NCBI GenBank assembly: GCA_002307715.1
Contig: DBUA01000014.1
Location: 4,011 to 12,153 of the forward strand
Source: Candidatus Moranbacteria bacterium UBA1302
GTDB lineage: Bacteria > Patescibacteriota > Minisyncoccia > Moranbacterales > UBA1568
Reading direction: 5' to 3'
Length of the DNA: 8,143 nt
The translations under genes and the position numbers were made by a program. Under the pieces are notes generated by a model, which saw only the letters and a program-made list of their open reading frames with translations, was not told where the DNA came from and did no database searches. Of this stretch, positions 1 through 5,390 are shown in pieces; position 1 is the first letter of the stretch; every line of letters begins with the position of its first letter.

Positions 1-34
1 GTAAGATGAGGCTGATCCGAACCGGATCATATGC

Positions 35-72
35 AAGGAGTTTCTCACAAAGAAGCTCCTTTCCAATTTTTT
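35..72 (+). terminator. Probable intrinsic terminator of an upstream gene
   Basis: An 11-bp stem (35-45 pairing with 51-61, one G-U pair, loop CACAA) is followed after five bases by a run of six T (67-72). A second small hairpin (14-19 with 23-28) lies just upstream. The gap between stem and T-run is longer than ideal, so the call is moderate. It would end a transcript entering from the left of the window; no coding end is recognisable in bases 1-34. Confidence 0.5.
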
Positions 73-139
73 GTGAAGATGATATGGTATATGGCGTATG
101 AGAAGTATGTAGACGAAAAATCCTGCATATTCTCTCAAA

Positions 140-210
140 CGGGGTATGGGGTAGTGGTAGCCCGCGTCCATGGGGTGGATGTAGTTCCGGTCCGATTCCG
201 GATACCCCGA
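140..210 (+). tRNA. tRNA-Pro, anticodon GGG
   Basis: A full cloverleaf can be folded by eye. The 7-bp acceptor stem (140-146 with 203-209) is perfect. The D arm is 149-152 with 160-163 and the loop contains GG. The anticodon stem is 165-169 with 177-181, with loop ATGGGGT and anticodon GGG at 172-174. The variable loop is 4 nt (182-185) and the T stem is 186-190 with 198-202. Prolyl identity features are present: C1-G72, A73 (base 210), G35 and G36. The A32-U38 pair is as known for bacterial tRNA-Pro(GGG), and G37 fits m1G37. The 3' CCA is not encoded (CAA follows A73), so it must be added after transcription. The T loop reads TCCGATT, giving C rather than the near-universal U at position 55. 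I see no convincing dedicated promoter upstream. Confidence 0.93.
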
Positions 211-230
211 CAAGTACGCGTGTACAGTCA

Positions 231-265
231 ACATAAAAACCGTCCAAATAGGACGGTTTTTATGT
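231..265. terminator. Bidirectional intrinsic terminator between tRNA-Pro and rpmB
   Basis: A perfect 15-bp inverted repeat (231-245 with 251-265, loop AAATA) has a GC-rich core GGACGG flanked by a five-A run on one side and a five-T run on the other. Read on either strand it gives a hairpin ending in a U tract. It sits between the convergent tRNA-Pro gene and rpmB, so one element can end both transcripts. Confidence 0.9.
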
Positions 266-275
266 GCGTTATCCG

Positions 276-452
276 CTATTTCGCTATCTTAGCAAGCGTG
301 CGGAGAGCTTTGGTAGAAACGCGGAGTTTGATGCTACCAATGCGTTTCGTTTGGATGTTCACTTTGAACGTGCGACGGCTGGCGATGTTGGAGTGGCTTC
401 GGCTATTGCCTGAAGCGGTTCCGCGACCGGTGAGCTGGCATGTACGGCTCAT
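276..452 (-). CDS. rpmB: 50S ribosomal protein L28
   Basis: This 58-residue protein begins MSRTCQLTGRGTASGNSRSH, the characteristic L28 N-terminus (M-S/A-R-x-C-x-x-TG, then GN-x-RSH). The C-terminal half has the expected KLRVSTKALRTL pattern. L28 is a large-subunit protein that joins late in 50S assembly. The length is at the short end (about 62 in Bacillus, 78 in E. coli), as is usual in small genomes. The frame stays open upstream to a TTG at 509, but homology clearly begins at the ATG at 450-452. No Shine-Dalgarno precedes that ATG. The stop is TAG at 276-278, just before the shared terminator at 231-265. It is transcribed divergently from the M50 protease gene and convergently with tRNA-Pro. 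It is easily missed because it is short and its frame has an upstream extension. Confidence 0.92.
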   Translation of the reverse strand: MSRTCQLTGRGTASGNSRSHSNIASRRTFKVNIQTKRIGSIKLRVSTKALRTLAKIAK

Positions 453-461
453 AAGGTCTGG

Positions 462-490
462 TTGAAGAGTTACGCGTTTAAGGGTATCAT
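462..490 (+). promoter_or_regulatory. Sigma70-type promoter for the M50 protease gene
   Basis: The -35 TTGAAG (462-467) and -10 TATCAT (485-490) are separated by exactly 17 nt. Transcription would start near 497, giving a leader of about 53 nt. The leader contains a small 5-bp hairpin (508-512 with 519-523) followed by T's. The same -10 variant, TATCAT, occurs in the tuf promoter. Confidence 0.65.
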
Positions 491-491
491 A
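486..491 (-). promoter_or_regulatory. Possible -10 element for rpmB
   Basis: On the minus strand these bases read TATGAT, a 5/6 match to the -10 consensus, about 33 nt upstream of the rpmB ATG. There is no good -35 at 16-18 nt. It overlaps the plus-strand -10 TATCAT of the protease promoter almost completely, so the two promoters could compete. Confidence 0.3.
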
Positions 492-549
492 AGAAAGTAA
501 TCTTGGCAAGAGTCGCGTCTCTTTTGAACAAATCTGTTATCCACTCATT

Positions 550-1272
550 ATGACTCATGAAATCGTTCTCGCTGGATTTTATCTTCTGACACTCATGTAT
601 TCTGTCATCATCCATGAGGTTTCTCATGGCGTGGTCGCTTTATGGTTGGGGGATATGACAGCCAAATACGCCGGGCGGCTCAATCTTAATCCATGGAAGC
701 ATGTCGATCCGTTTGGTTCAGTCATTCTTCCAGTGCTGTTGTTGGTGACGACCGGATTCGCTTTCGGCTGGGCGAAACCGGTGCCATATAATCCGTATAA
801 TCTTCGTAATCAAAAATGGGGCCCGGCTTTAGTGGCTCTTTCTGGGCCTGGTTCGAACTTGTTATTAGCATTCCTTGCCTCTATTTTGGCGAAATTCTTA
901 CCGCTGACGCTTTTGGCGAAATCTGATATCCTGTATCGTTTTTATGGTGTTGTCGGTGGTTCAGGTAGTTTCCTTGATCGATTCGGTCTTTTGGCACAGT
1001 CGATTTCTGGATCATTTTCTGGCGTCATATTCGGATTGCTTCTTCTTGTCATTTTCTGGAACGTCGTCTTGGCTTGTTTCAACTTGTTACCTATTCCGCC
1101 GCTCGATGGCTCGAAACTGTTGTATGTGATTTTTCCAATCAAAGAGCGAACAATGTTCATGTTAGAGCAATATGGAATTTTTCTGCTTATTTTTGCTGTC
1201 TTCTTCCTGTCGGGGCCAATCAGCCTCTTGATAAATGCTGTTCTCAGCTTCTTTTTTCGGTTGGCGATATGA
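550..1272 (+). CDS. Site-2 protease family (M50) membrane zinc metalloprotease
   Basis: This 240-residue hydrophobic protein has the M50 signature. HEVSH at residues 22-26 is the HExxH zinc and catalytic motif, inside the first membrane segment. NLLPIPPLDGSKL at 178-190 supplies the third zinc ligand, Asp186. GWAKPVPYNPYNL (73-85) and SGPGSN (98-103) are typical of the compact branch of the family. Further membrane segments lie at about 100-120, 158-180 and 205-235. There is no PDZ domain, unlike RseP. Family members cleave membrane-spanning substrates within the bilayer; the substrate here cannot be told. The start is the ATG at 550; no Shine-Dalgarno is visible. It lies 128 nt upstream of rpsL, which has its own promoter, so this is probably a neighbour rather than a str-operon member. 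Confidence 0.93.
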   Translation: MTHEIVLAGFYLLTLMYSVIIHEVSHGVVALWLGDMTAKYAGRLNLNPWKHVDPFGSVILPVLLLVTTGFAFGWAKPVPYNPYNLRNQKWGPALVALSGPGSNLLLAFLASILAKFLPLTLLAKSDILYRFYGVVGGSGSFLDRFGLLAQSISGSFSGVIFGLLLLVIFWNVVLACFNLLPIPPLDGSKLLYVIFPIKERTMFMLEQYGIFLLIFAVFFLSGPISLLINAVLSFFFRLAI

Positions 1273-1299
1273 CGTTTCAGAGTTCTTTTGAAAAGGGTG

Positions 1300-1328
1300 T
1301 TGACAAGAACGAGGACATTCGGTAATAT
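1300..1328 (+). promoter_or_regulatory. Promoter of the rpsL-rpsG-fusA unit
   Basis: A perfect -35 TTGACA (1300-1305) is followed after 17 nt by TAATAT (1323-1328), a reasonable -10. It lies 28 nt after the protease stop and about 72 nt before the rpsL start. Predicted transcription start is near 1335. This is the expected place for the main str-operon promoter. Confidence 0.8.
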
Positions 1329-1339
1329 GGGGAGTACAG

Positions 1340-1360
1340 AAAAGCCGCAAGCTTTTTTCT
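1340..1360 (+). promoter_or_regulatory. Hairpin with T-run in the rpsL leader
   Basis: AAAAGC (1340-1345) can pair with GCTTTT (1351-1356) around the loop CGCAA, and the T-rich tract continues to 1360. The stem is only 6 bp and A-U rich. It might end readthrough from the protease gene or act as a weak attenuator just after the rpsL start site. It may equally be chance. Confidence 0.3.
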
Positions 1361-1400
1361 TTGTTACATCGTTTTCTAAGCAGTTTTAACGTTTCCGATT

Positions 1401-1817
1401 GTGGCAACCATCAATCAGCTCATCAAGCGTCCGAGGAAGTCTTTAGTGAGAAAGTCGAAGTCGCCGGCGATGGGACATTCCATCAATTCTATCAAGAATC
1501 GTGATACTTACCACGATAGCCCGTTTAAGCGCGGCGTTTGTATCAAGGTATCCACGACTACGCCGAAGAAGCCGAACTCGGCTCTTCGTAAGATTGCTCG
1601 CGTCCGTTTGACGAATGGTATGGAAGTTACCGCTTATATTCCAGGTGAAGGGCATAATCTTCAGGAGCATTCGATTGTTATGATCCGTGGCGGTCGTGTG
1701 AAGGATCTTCCAGGTGTGCGTTATCATATCGTTCGTGGTACGTTCGACGCTGCAGGAGTACAGCGCAAGCAGAGTCGTTCCAAATATGGCGCGAAGAAGG
1801 ACAAGAAGAAGGATTAA
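1401..1817 (+). CDS. rpsL: 30S ribosomal protein S12
   Basis: This is S12, the decoding-centre protein of the small subunit, 138 residues. Diagnostic blocks are KRGVCIKVSTTTPKKPNSAL (43-62), EGHNLQEHS (83-91) and RVKDLPGVRYH (99-109). Lys57 and Lys101 correspond to the positions whose mutation gives streptomycin resistance in E. coli; both are wild type. Asp102 is the residue that RimO modifies in other bacteria. The N-terminal part (about 18-42) carries the extra segment found in the long, Bacillus-type S12 and absent from the 124-residue E. coli form. The start is GTG at 1401 (ATINQL follows, as in the family); no ATG fits and no Shine-Dalgarno is visible. The C-terminus ends in a lysine-rich tail. 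It is the first gene of the str operon; rpsG follows after 63 nt. Confidence 0.98.
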   Translation: MATINQLIKRPRKSLVRKSKSPAMGHSINSIKNRDTYHDSPFKRGVCIKVSTTTPKKPNSALRKIARVRLTNGMEVTAYIPGEGHNLQEHSIVMIRGGRVKDLPGVRYHIVRGTFDAAGVQRKQSRSKYGAKKDKKKD

Positions 1818-1880
1818 GCGTAGTATTTGAATCTCAAAGAAGAAATCAGAGCATTATTTTAGAATCTAGCATTGATCCAT

Positions 1881-2348
1881 ATGCCTCGAAGAAAGCGAAA
1901 TTATCAGCGCGAATGGAAACCGGATTCCTTGTATGGAAATCCTTTGGTGGGACATTTTGTCGGTATGATTATGTGGAATGGCAAGAAGAGCGTTGCTGAG
2001 CGCATCGTCTATGCTGCGTTTGATGTCATTCATGAACGGACGAAGAAAGGCGGATTGAATACGTTTGAACAAGCTATCAAGAACGTTTCACCACTTCTTC
2101 AGCTTAAGAGCCGTCGCGTCGGTGGCGCTAACTATCAGGTACCAGTGCCAGTTTCGGGTGAACGTCGTCAAATACTCGCTATGCGATGGATTCGCGATGC
2201 TTGTCGTAACAAGAAGGGGAAGCCGATGGCTGAAAAACTCGCTGATGAACTCATAGACGCTTCGAATAAGATCGGTGTCGCCATAAAGAAACGTGATGAG
2301 ACTCATCGCATGGCTGAAGCCAATAAAGCGTTTGCCCATTTCGCTTGA
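1881..2348 (+). CDS. rpsG: 30S ribosomal protein S7
   Basis: This is S7, which nucleates assembly of the 30S head and contacts the E-site tRNA. The 155 residues match the short bacterial form (E. coli about 156-179). It begins MPRRKR and contains NGKKSVAERIVYAAFDVI, SRRVGGANYQVPVPV and the family's C-terminal helix KRDETHRMAEANKAFAHF. The ATG at 1881 is chosen over the TTG three codons upstream because family homology begins at MPRR. No Shine-Dalgarno is visible. The stop is TGA. The 63-nt spacing from rpsL has no clear promoter, so the two genes are probably cotranscribed. Confidence 0.98.
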   Translation: MPRRKRNYQREWKPDSLYGNPLVGHFVGMIMWNGKKSVAERIVYAAFDVIHERTKKGGLNTFEQAIKNVSPLLQLKSRRVGGANYQVPVPVSGERRQILAMRWIRDACRNKKGKPMAEKLADELIDASNKIGVAIKKRDETHRMAEANKAFAHFA

Positions 2349-2362
2349 GTTATTGAAGGATG

Positions 2363-2441
2363 TACGGCCGATGATTTAAGAAAGCGCGGGACGATGAGAG
2401 TTCTCCGTATACCTTGAATTGGCAGGCCGTAGATCCTTTTT
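2363..2441 (+). promoter_or_regulatory. Structured rpsG-fusA intergenic leader
   Basis: TACGGCC (2363-2369) pairs perfectly with GGCCGTA (2425-2431), closing a 55-nt domain. That domain contains a smaller hairpin (GAG-AGTT-CTC near 2396-2405, flanked by ACG and CGT). Five T's (2437-2441) follow after five bases. It resembles a terminator or attenuator but the stem-to-T spacing is loose. It could instead be a protein-binding or processing structure. Confidence 0.4.
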
Positions 2442-2444
2442 GTT

Positions 2445-2450
2445 TATAAT
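2445..2450 (+). promoter_or_regulatory. Possible internal promoter -10 before fusA
   Basis: A perfect TATAAT lies 31 nt upstream of the fusA ATG. The best -35 candidate, TTGGCA (2419-2424), is 20 nt away, beyond the usual spacing, and the upstream TG is one base out of register for an extended -10. This would give a leader of about 25 nt for fusA. An internal promoter would allow fusA to be made independently of rpsL-rpsG. Confidence 0.4.
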
Positions 2451-2481
2451 TTCAAAAATAATCTTTCATCATTACATCAGT

Positions 2482-4584
2482 ATGGCTCGCACGACCCCTA
2501 TCGATAAATACCGGAACATCGGTATCATCGCCCATATCGACGCTGGTAAGACGACGACGACTGAGCGCATACTTTTTTATACAGGCATCACGCATAAGAT
2601 CGGTGAGGTGCATGAGGGTGCAGCGACCATGGACTGGATGGAACAGGAGCGTGAACGTGGCATCACAATCACATCTGCTGCCACAACCTGTTTTTGGAAG
2701 GGATATCATATCAATATCATTGATACTCCTGGCCACGTAGACTTCACTGTTGAAGTGGAACGTTCTTTGCGTGTGCTTGATGGTGGTGTCGTTGTTTTTG
2801 ATGGCAAGGAAGGCGTGGAACCTCAGTCTGAAACCGTGTGGCGTCAAGCGGAGAAGTATTCCGTTCCGCGCATGTGTTTCATCAACAAGATTGATAAGGA
2901 AGGCGCCATTTTTGAAGATGCTATCAGTTCTATTTGGAATCGATTGACGCCGCATGCGGTTGCGATCCAATATCCTATGGGTCTCCGCGGTGATTTTTAC
3001 GGACTGATCGATCTTATGACGATGAAGGCCTATACCTTTGATGGTGAAATGGGCGAGAAAGTCATTGAAGGGGAGATTCCGGCAGAATATGTCGACAAAG
3101 CGAAGGAGTGGCGCGAGAAGATGATTGAAAAGATCTCCGAAACAGACGATGCTCTTACAGAGAAATACTTGAATGGCGAAGAGATTTCCGTTGAGGAGCT
3201 GAAGGCTGCCCTTCGTCGAGCGACTATCGCTGTTCGTCTCCATCCGGTTATGACTGGTACAGCTCTCCGCAATAAGGGCGTGCAGCTTGTGCTTGATGCG
3301 GTTGTTGATTATCTTCCATCCCCGTTGGATATTCCGGCGGTCACTGGCATTGATCCGAAGACTGATAAGGAAGTCGTTTGTGAAACCAAGGATGATGCCG
3401 ATTTTGCAGCGTTGGCGTTCAAAGTTGCAACAGATCCATTTGTTGGTCAGCTTACGTTCTTCCGTGTGTATTCAGGCACGTTGAAGGCCGGTTCCTATAT
3501 TCTTAATTCCACTAAGAATGAGAAAGAACGCGTCGGCCGTATCGTTCGTATGCATGCGAATCATCGTGAAGAGATCGATGAATTGTCTGCTGGCGATATC
3601 GGAGCGCTTGTTGGTATGAAAGTGACAACGACCGGCAATACATTGTGCGATCCTGAACATCCGATTATTCTTGAATCCATTACATTCCCAGAGCCGGTTA
3701 TTGATATTTCTATTGAACCGAAGACTAAGGTTGATCAGGAGAAGATGGGCGTGGCGCTCAAGAAGCTTTTGGAGGAAGATCCGACATTCCGCGTGCATAC
3801 TGATGAAGAAACCGGTCAGACCATCATGTCTGGTATGGGCGAATTACATCTTGATATTCTTGTGGATCGCATGAAACGGGAGTTCAAGGTGGAGGTCAAT
3901 GTCGGCCGTCCGCAAGTGGCTTATCGCGAAACGATTCGTACTATGGCAGAGGCGGAAGGCAAGTATATCCGTCAGTCTGGCGGCCGCGGACAATACGGCC
4001 ATTGTTGGATCCGTCTCGAGCCGAATGAGCAGGGTAAGGGATATGAATTCCTCGATGAGATCAAGGGTGGTGTTATTCCTCAGGAATTCATCAAGCCGAT
4101 CAATAAAGGTATTGAAGAGGCGACCCAGACAGGTATCCTTGCCGGATATCCAGTCGTCGATATCAAGGCGACAGTGTATGACGGTTCTTTCCATGATGTT
4201 GACTCATCTGAAGCCGCTTTCAAGATTGCTGGTTCGCTCGCGTTCAAGGAGGCCATGAAGAAGGCTAAGCCGGTCATTCTTGAGCCGATCATGAAAGTGG
4301 TCGTCATTACGCCGGAACAATTCATGGGTGATATCGTTGGTGATCTCAATTCGAAGCGTGGTATCATCAAGGAAATGAACGATCGCGGCGAAGGTGCAGC
4401 TCGTGTCAAAGAGATATCGGCTGATGTTCCTCTCGCGTCCATGTTCGGTTATGCGACCCAGATGCGCTCTATGTCTCAGGGCCGCGCCAGTTATTCGATG
4501 GAGTTTGGCCATTATGCCGAGGTTCCGAATAACGTGGCTACCGAAATCATCGGGGCTCGTGCTCCGAAGGAAGGGGAGAAATAG
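2482..4584 (+). CDS. fusA: Translation elongation factor G
   Basis: This is EF-G, the GTPase that drives tRNA-mRNA translocation and, with RRF, ribosome recycling. It has 700 residues, normal for the family. The GTPase motifs are all present: AHIDAGKT (17-24, P-loop), RGITI (60-64, switch I), DTPGHVDF (81-88, switch II) and NKID (135-138). The domain IV tip reads SFHDVDSSE, with His571 equivalent to E. coli His583, which is important for translocation. The frame is open upstream to 2419, but MARTTPIDKYRNIGI is the canonical N-terminus, so the ATG at 2482 is used; no Shine-Dalgarno precedes it. The gap to rpsG is 133 nt and carries a structured element and a TATAAT. The gene is followed by a repeat-like hairpin and a strong terminator, so transcription from rpsL most likely ends here and tuf is separate. 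Confidence 0.98.
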   Translation: MARTTPIDKYRNIGIIAHIDAGKTTTTERILFYTGITHKIGEVHEGAATMDWMEQERERGITITSAATTCFWKGYHINIIDTPGHVDFTVEVERSLRVLDGGVVVFDGKEGVEPQSETVWRQAEKYSVPRMCFINKIDKEGAIFEDAISSIWNRLTPHAVAIQYPMGLRGDFYGLIDLMTMKAYTFDGEMGEKVIEGEIPAEYVDKAKEWREKMIEKISETDDALTEKYLNGEEISVEELKAALRRATIAVRLHPVMTGTALRNKGVQLVLDAVVDYLPSPLDIPAVTGIDPKTDKEVVCETKDDADFAALAFKVATDPFVGQLTFFRVYSGTLKAGSYILNSTKNEKERVGRIVRMHANHREEIDELSAGDIGALVGMKVTTTGNTLCDPEHPIILESITFPEPVIDISIEPKTKVDQEKMGVALKKLLEEDPTFRVHTDEETGQTIMSGMGELHLDILVDRMKREFKVEVNVGRPQVAYRETIRTMAEAEGKYIRQSGGRGQYGHCWIRLEPNEQGKGYEFLDEIKGGVIPQEFIKPINKGIEEATQTGILAGYPVVDIKATVYDGSFHDVDSSEAAFKIAGSLAFKEAMKKAKPVILEPIMKVVVITPEQFMGDIVGDLNSKRGIIKEMNDRGEGAARVKEISADVPLASMFGYATQMRSMSQGRASYSMEFGHYAEVPNNVATEIIGARAPKEGEK

Positions 4585-4593
4585 TATCATCTG

Positions 4594-4619
4594 TCATTCT
4601 CGTGAAGACGGGAATCCAG
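4594..4619. repeat. Degenerate palindromic repeat (ATTCCC...GGGAAT type)
   Basis: The bases contain GTCATTCTCGT, GAAG, then ACGGGAATCCAGA. ATTCTCGT (4596-4603) pairs with ACGGGAAT (4608-4615) with one G-U, loop GAAG. The arrangement resembles the short dispersed palindromes of the form GTCATTCCCG...CGGGAATCCAG known from many bacteria, such as Neisseria dRS3. It has one visible departure from perfect symmetry. A single copy is present in this window, so repeat status rests on recognition only. Confidence 0.45.
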
Positions 4620-4631
4620 AATCTTAAATCT

Positions 4632-4664
4632 TAGAACCGGCCGGTAACGGCCGGTTCTATTTTA
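4632..4664 (+). terminator. Intrinsic terminator after fusA
   Basis: A perfect 12-bp stem (4632-4643 with 4648-4659) with loop GTAA and a very GC-rich core CCGGCCG is followed at once by TTTTATT. It lies 48 nt after the fusA stop and should end the rpsL-rpsG-fusA transcript. Confidence 0.9.
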
Positions 4665-4677
4665 TTCGTCATTTGAG

Positions 4678-4705
4678 TTGTTTGAAAAAAAAGAATGTAT
4701 ATATT
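4678..4705 (+). promoter_or_regulatory. Possible promoter of the small ORF
   Basis: TTGTTT (4678-4683) and TATATT (4700-4705) are separated by 16 nt including an eight-A tract. Predicted start is near 4712, giving a leader of about 38 nt. The match is fair. It sits between the fusA terminator and the small ORF, where a promoter is needed if that ORF is expressed. Confidence 0.45.
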
Positions 4706-4738
4706 CTCTTGTCGGTAATCTTGCTGGCAGTTTTTTTC

Positions 4739-4743
4739 GGAGG
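4739..4743 (+). promoter_or_regulatory. Strong Shine-Dalgarno GGAGG of the small ORF
   Basis: GGAGG is followed by a 6-nt spacer (TTAATA) and the ATG at 4750, close to ideal geometry. It decides the start: the frame is open upstream to 4678, but the ATG after this site is preferred. It is the only strong Shine-Dalgarno seen before a gene in this window. Confidence 0.7.
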
Positions 4744-4749
4744 TTAATA

Positions 4750-4920
4750 ATGAAGATTACGAATAAGGTTTCATACCCGGTGATTGCTTTCAGCGTTTAT
4801 ACGAAGGTCGGTTATGGTGACGATGTAGTGGGGGAATCCAAGGAAGCAGAAGGATTGTATCTCGGTGAGATGGATGGTGAAAGCTGTCATACCCATATCG
4901 ACGGCGAGATTGTTTGTTAG
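4750..4920 (+). CDS. Unrecognised 56-residue protein
   Basis: I do not recognise this protein. It starts MKITNKVSYPVIAFSVYTKV and is acidic in its C-terminal half, ending CHTHIDGEIVC. Cys46, His47, His49 and Cys56 form a possible but unproven metal-binding cluster. There is no signal peptide or membrane segment. Support for being a gene comes from the strong GGAGG ribosome-binding site at a 6-nt spacing, a fair upstream promoter, and codon choice (AAG, GGT, GTT, ATT, GAA) like its neighbours. It stands alone in the 806-nt gap between fusA and tuf, after the fusA terminator. It could be a genuine small protein, a decayed fragment of a larger gene, or a lineage-specific insertion. An opposing frame on the minus strand (4771-5058) has no similar support. 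Confidence 0.6.
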   Translation: MKITNKVSYPVIAFSVYTKVGYGDDVVGESKEAEGLYLGEMDGESCHTHIDGEIVC

Positions 4921-5267
4921 GAAACTCTCAATGGTAAGTCTGGTTTTCATGTAGTGTAAGACACCTCGCTTTGTTTGTAGAATAGGACAAGGGGCGTTAT
5001 GGTTCGTCATTGTTTGAATGTTCCTGAATTGCATATTGTGCAATGGCGTCTGCAGCACGCTACCTCATAAGCCTGTCAGCAGGAAACCTGCTTCGGTGAT
5101 TCTTCTGTTTTTAGCTTGTTTTTGATGAGGTTAGTGAGTGATGAAAGTGTCGTCTGTATTTTAAGAGACAGTAATTGGACTAAACGTAGCTAACCTTTAT
5201 TTCAGCGAAAAAACAGTATGTTTCTGTCGGATTTTTCCTGAAATCGAAACGTAAGAAGGACGTGCTA
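4921..5267. other. Stretch without a supported gene; small hairpins
   Basis: I see no convincing protein gene here. Direct features are a 6-bp hairpin (5028-5033 with 5039-5044, loop TATTG) and a second (AGCAGG 5078-5083 with CCTGCT 5087-5092, loop AAA). T-rich tracts follow near 5112 and 5122. A 23-codon frame (4999-5070) begins with an ATG after AAGGGG but lacks other support. An untranslated RNA, a small-ORF 3' region or decayed sequence are all possible. Confidence 0.4.
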
Positions 5268-5296
5268 TTGACAGGAAAAAAATAAGTTGGTATCAT
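5268..5296 (+). promoter_or_regulatory. Strong promoter of tuf
   Basis: A perfect -35 TTGACA (5268-5273) and a 5/6 -10 TATCAT (5291-5296) are separated by exactly 17 nt, with an A-rich spacer. Transcription would start near 5303, giving an 88-nt leader. It is the best-matched promoter in the window and fits the need for very high EF-Tu output, independent of the terminated fusA transcript. Confidence 0.88.
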
Positions 5297-5307
5297 TATC
5301 AGTGATG

Positions 5308-5352
5308 CTTCTTGCAAGGCTTTTTTGTTTCTATAAAAGCTTTTGCGAGAAG
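5308..5352 (+). promoter_or_regulatory. Long hairpin in the tuf 5' leader
   Basis: CTTCTTGCAAGGCTTTT (5308-5324) pairs with AAAAGCTTTTGCGAGAAG (5335-5352) over about 17 bp with one bulged T and a few G-U pairs; the loop is 10 nt. It begins about five bases after the predicted transcription start. No T-run follows the 3' arm, so it is not a terminator. A 5'-end hairpin that protects mRNA or a regulatory leader are both plausible. Confidence 0.5.
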
Positions 5353-5390
5353 AGAAAGTAAACATGTAATTAATCTTACGTAACAAGGTT

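Noticed and set aside
31..465. 144-residue plus-strand open frame at the left end
   Set aside because: It runs through the terminator-like hairpin, the tRNA-Pro gene, the bidirectional terminator and the antisense of rpmB, so it is not a gene.
1401..1817. Streptomycin-resistance changes or an unusual insertion in S12
   Set aside because: Lys57 and Lys101 are wild type, and the extra N-terminal segment is the ordinary long form seen in Bacillus-type S12.
1270..2348. Recoded UGA (glycine code of Gracilibacteria/SR1)
   Set aside because: UGA appears only at natural family ends (M50 protease and S7) and never inside the genes, so the standard bacterial code fits.
2452..3243. 263-residue open frame antisense to fusA (and a similar 269-residue one, 5928-6737, antisense to tuf)
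   Set aside because: Both lie opposite strongly conserved EF-G and EF-Tu coding sequence, resemble no family and reflect codon bias of the real genes.
4771..5058. 95-residue minus-strand frame over the small ORF
   Set aside because: It has no ribosome-binding site, no recognisable family and overlaps the better-supported plus-strand ORF.
5308..5330. Terminator in the tuf leader (GGCTTTTTTG)
   Set aside because: The T-run has no GC-rich stem immediately upstream; its bases form the 5' arm of the long leader hairpin instead.
5364..5369. ATG-TAA in the tuf leader as a real regulatory start-stop ORF
   Set aside because: Not listed as a feature because a six-base match occurs often by chance in A/T-rich leaders; kept only as part of a finding.
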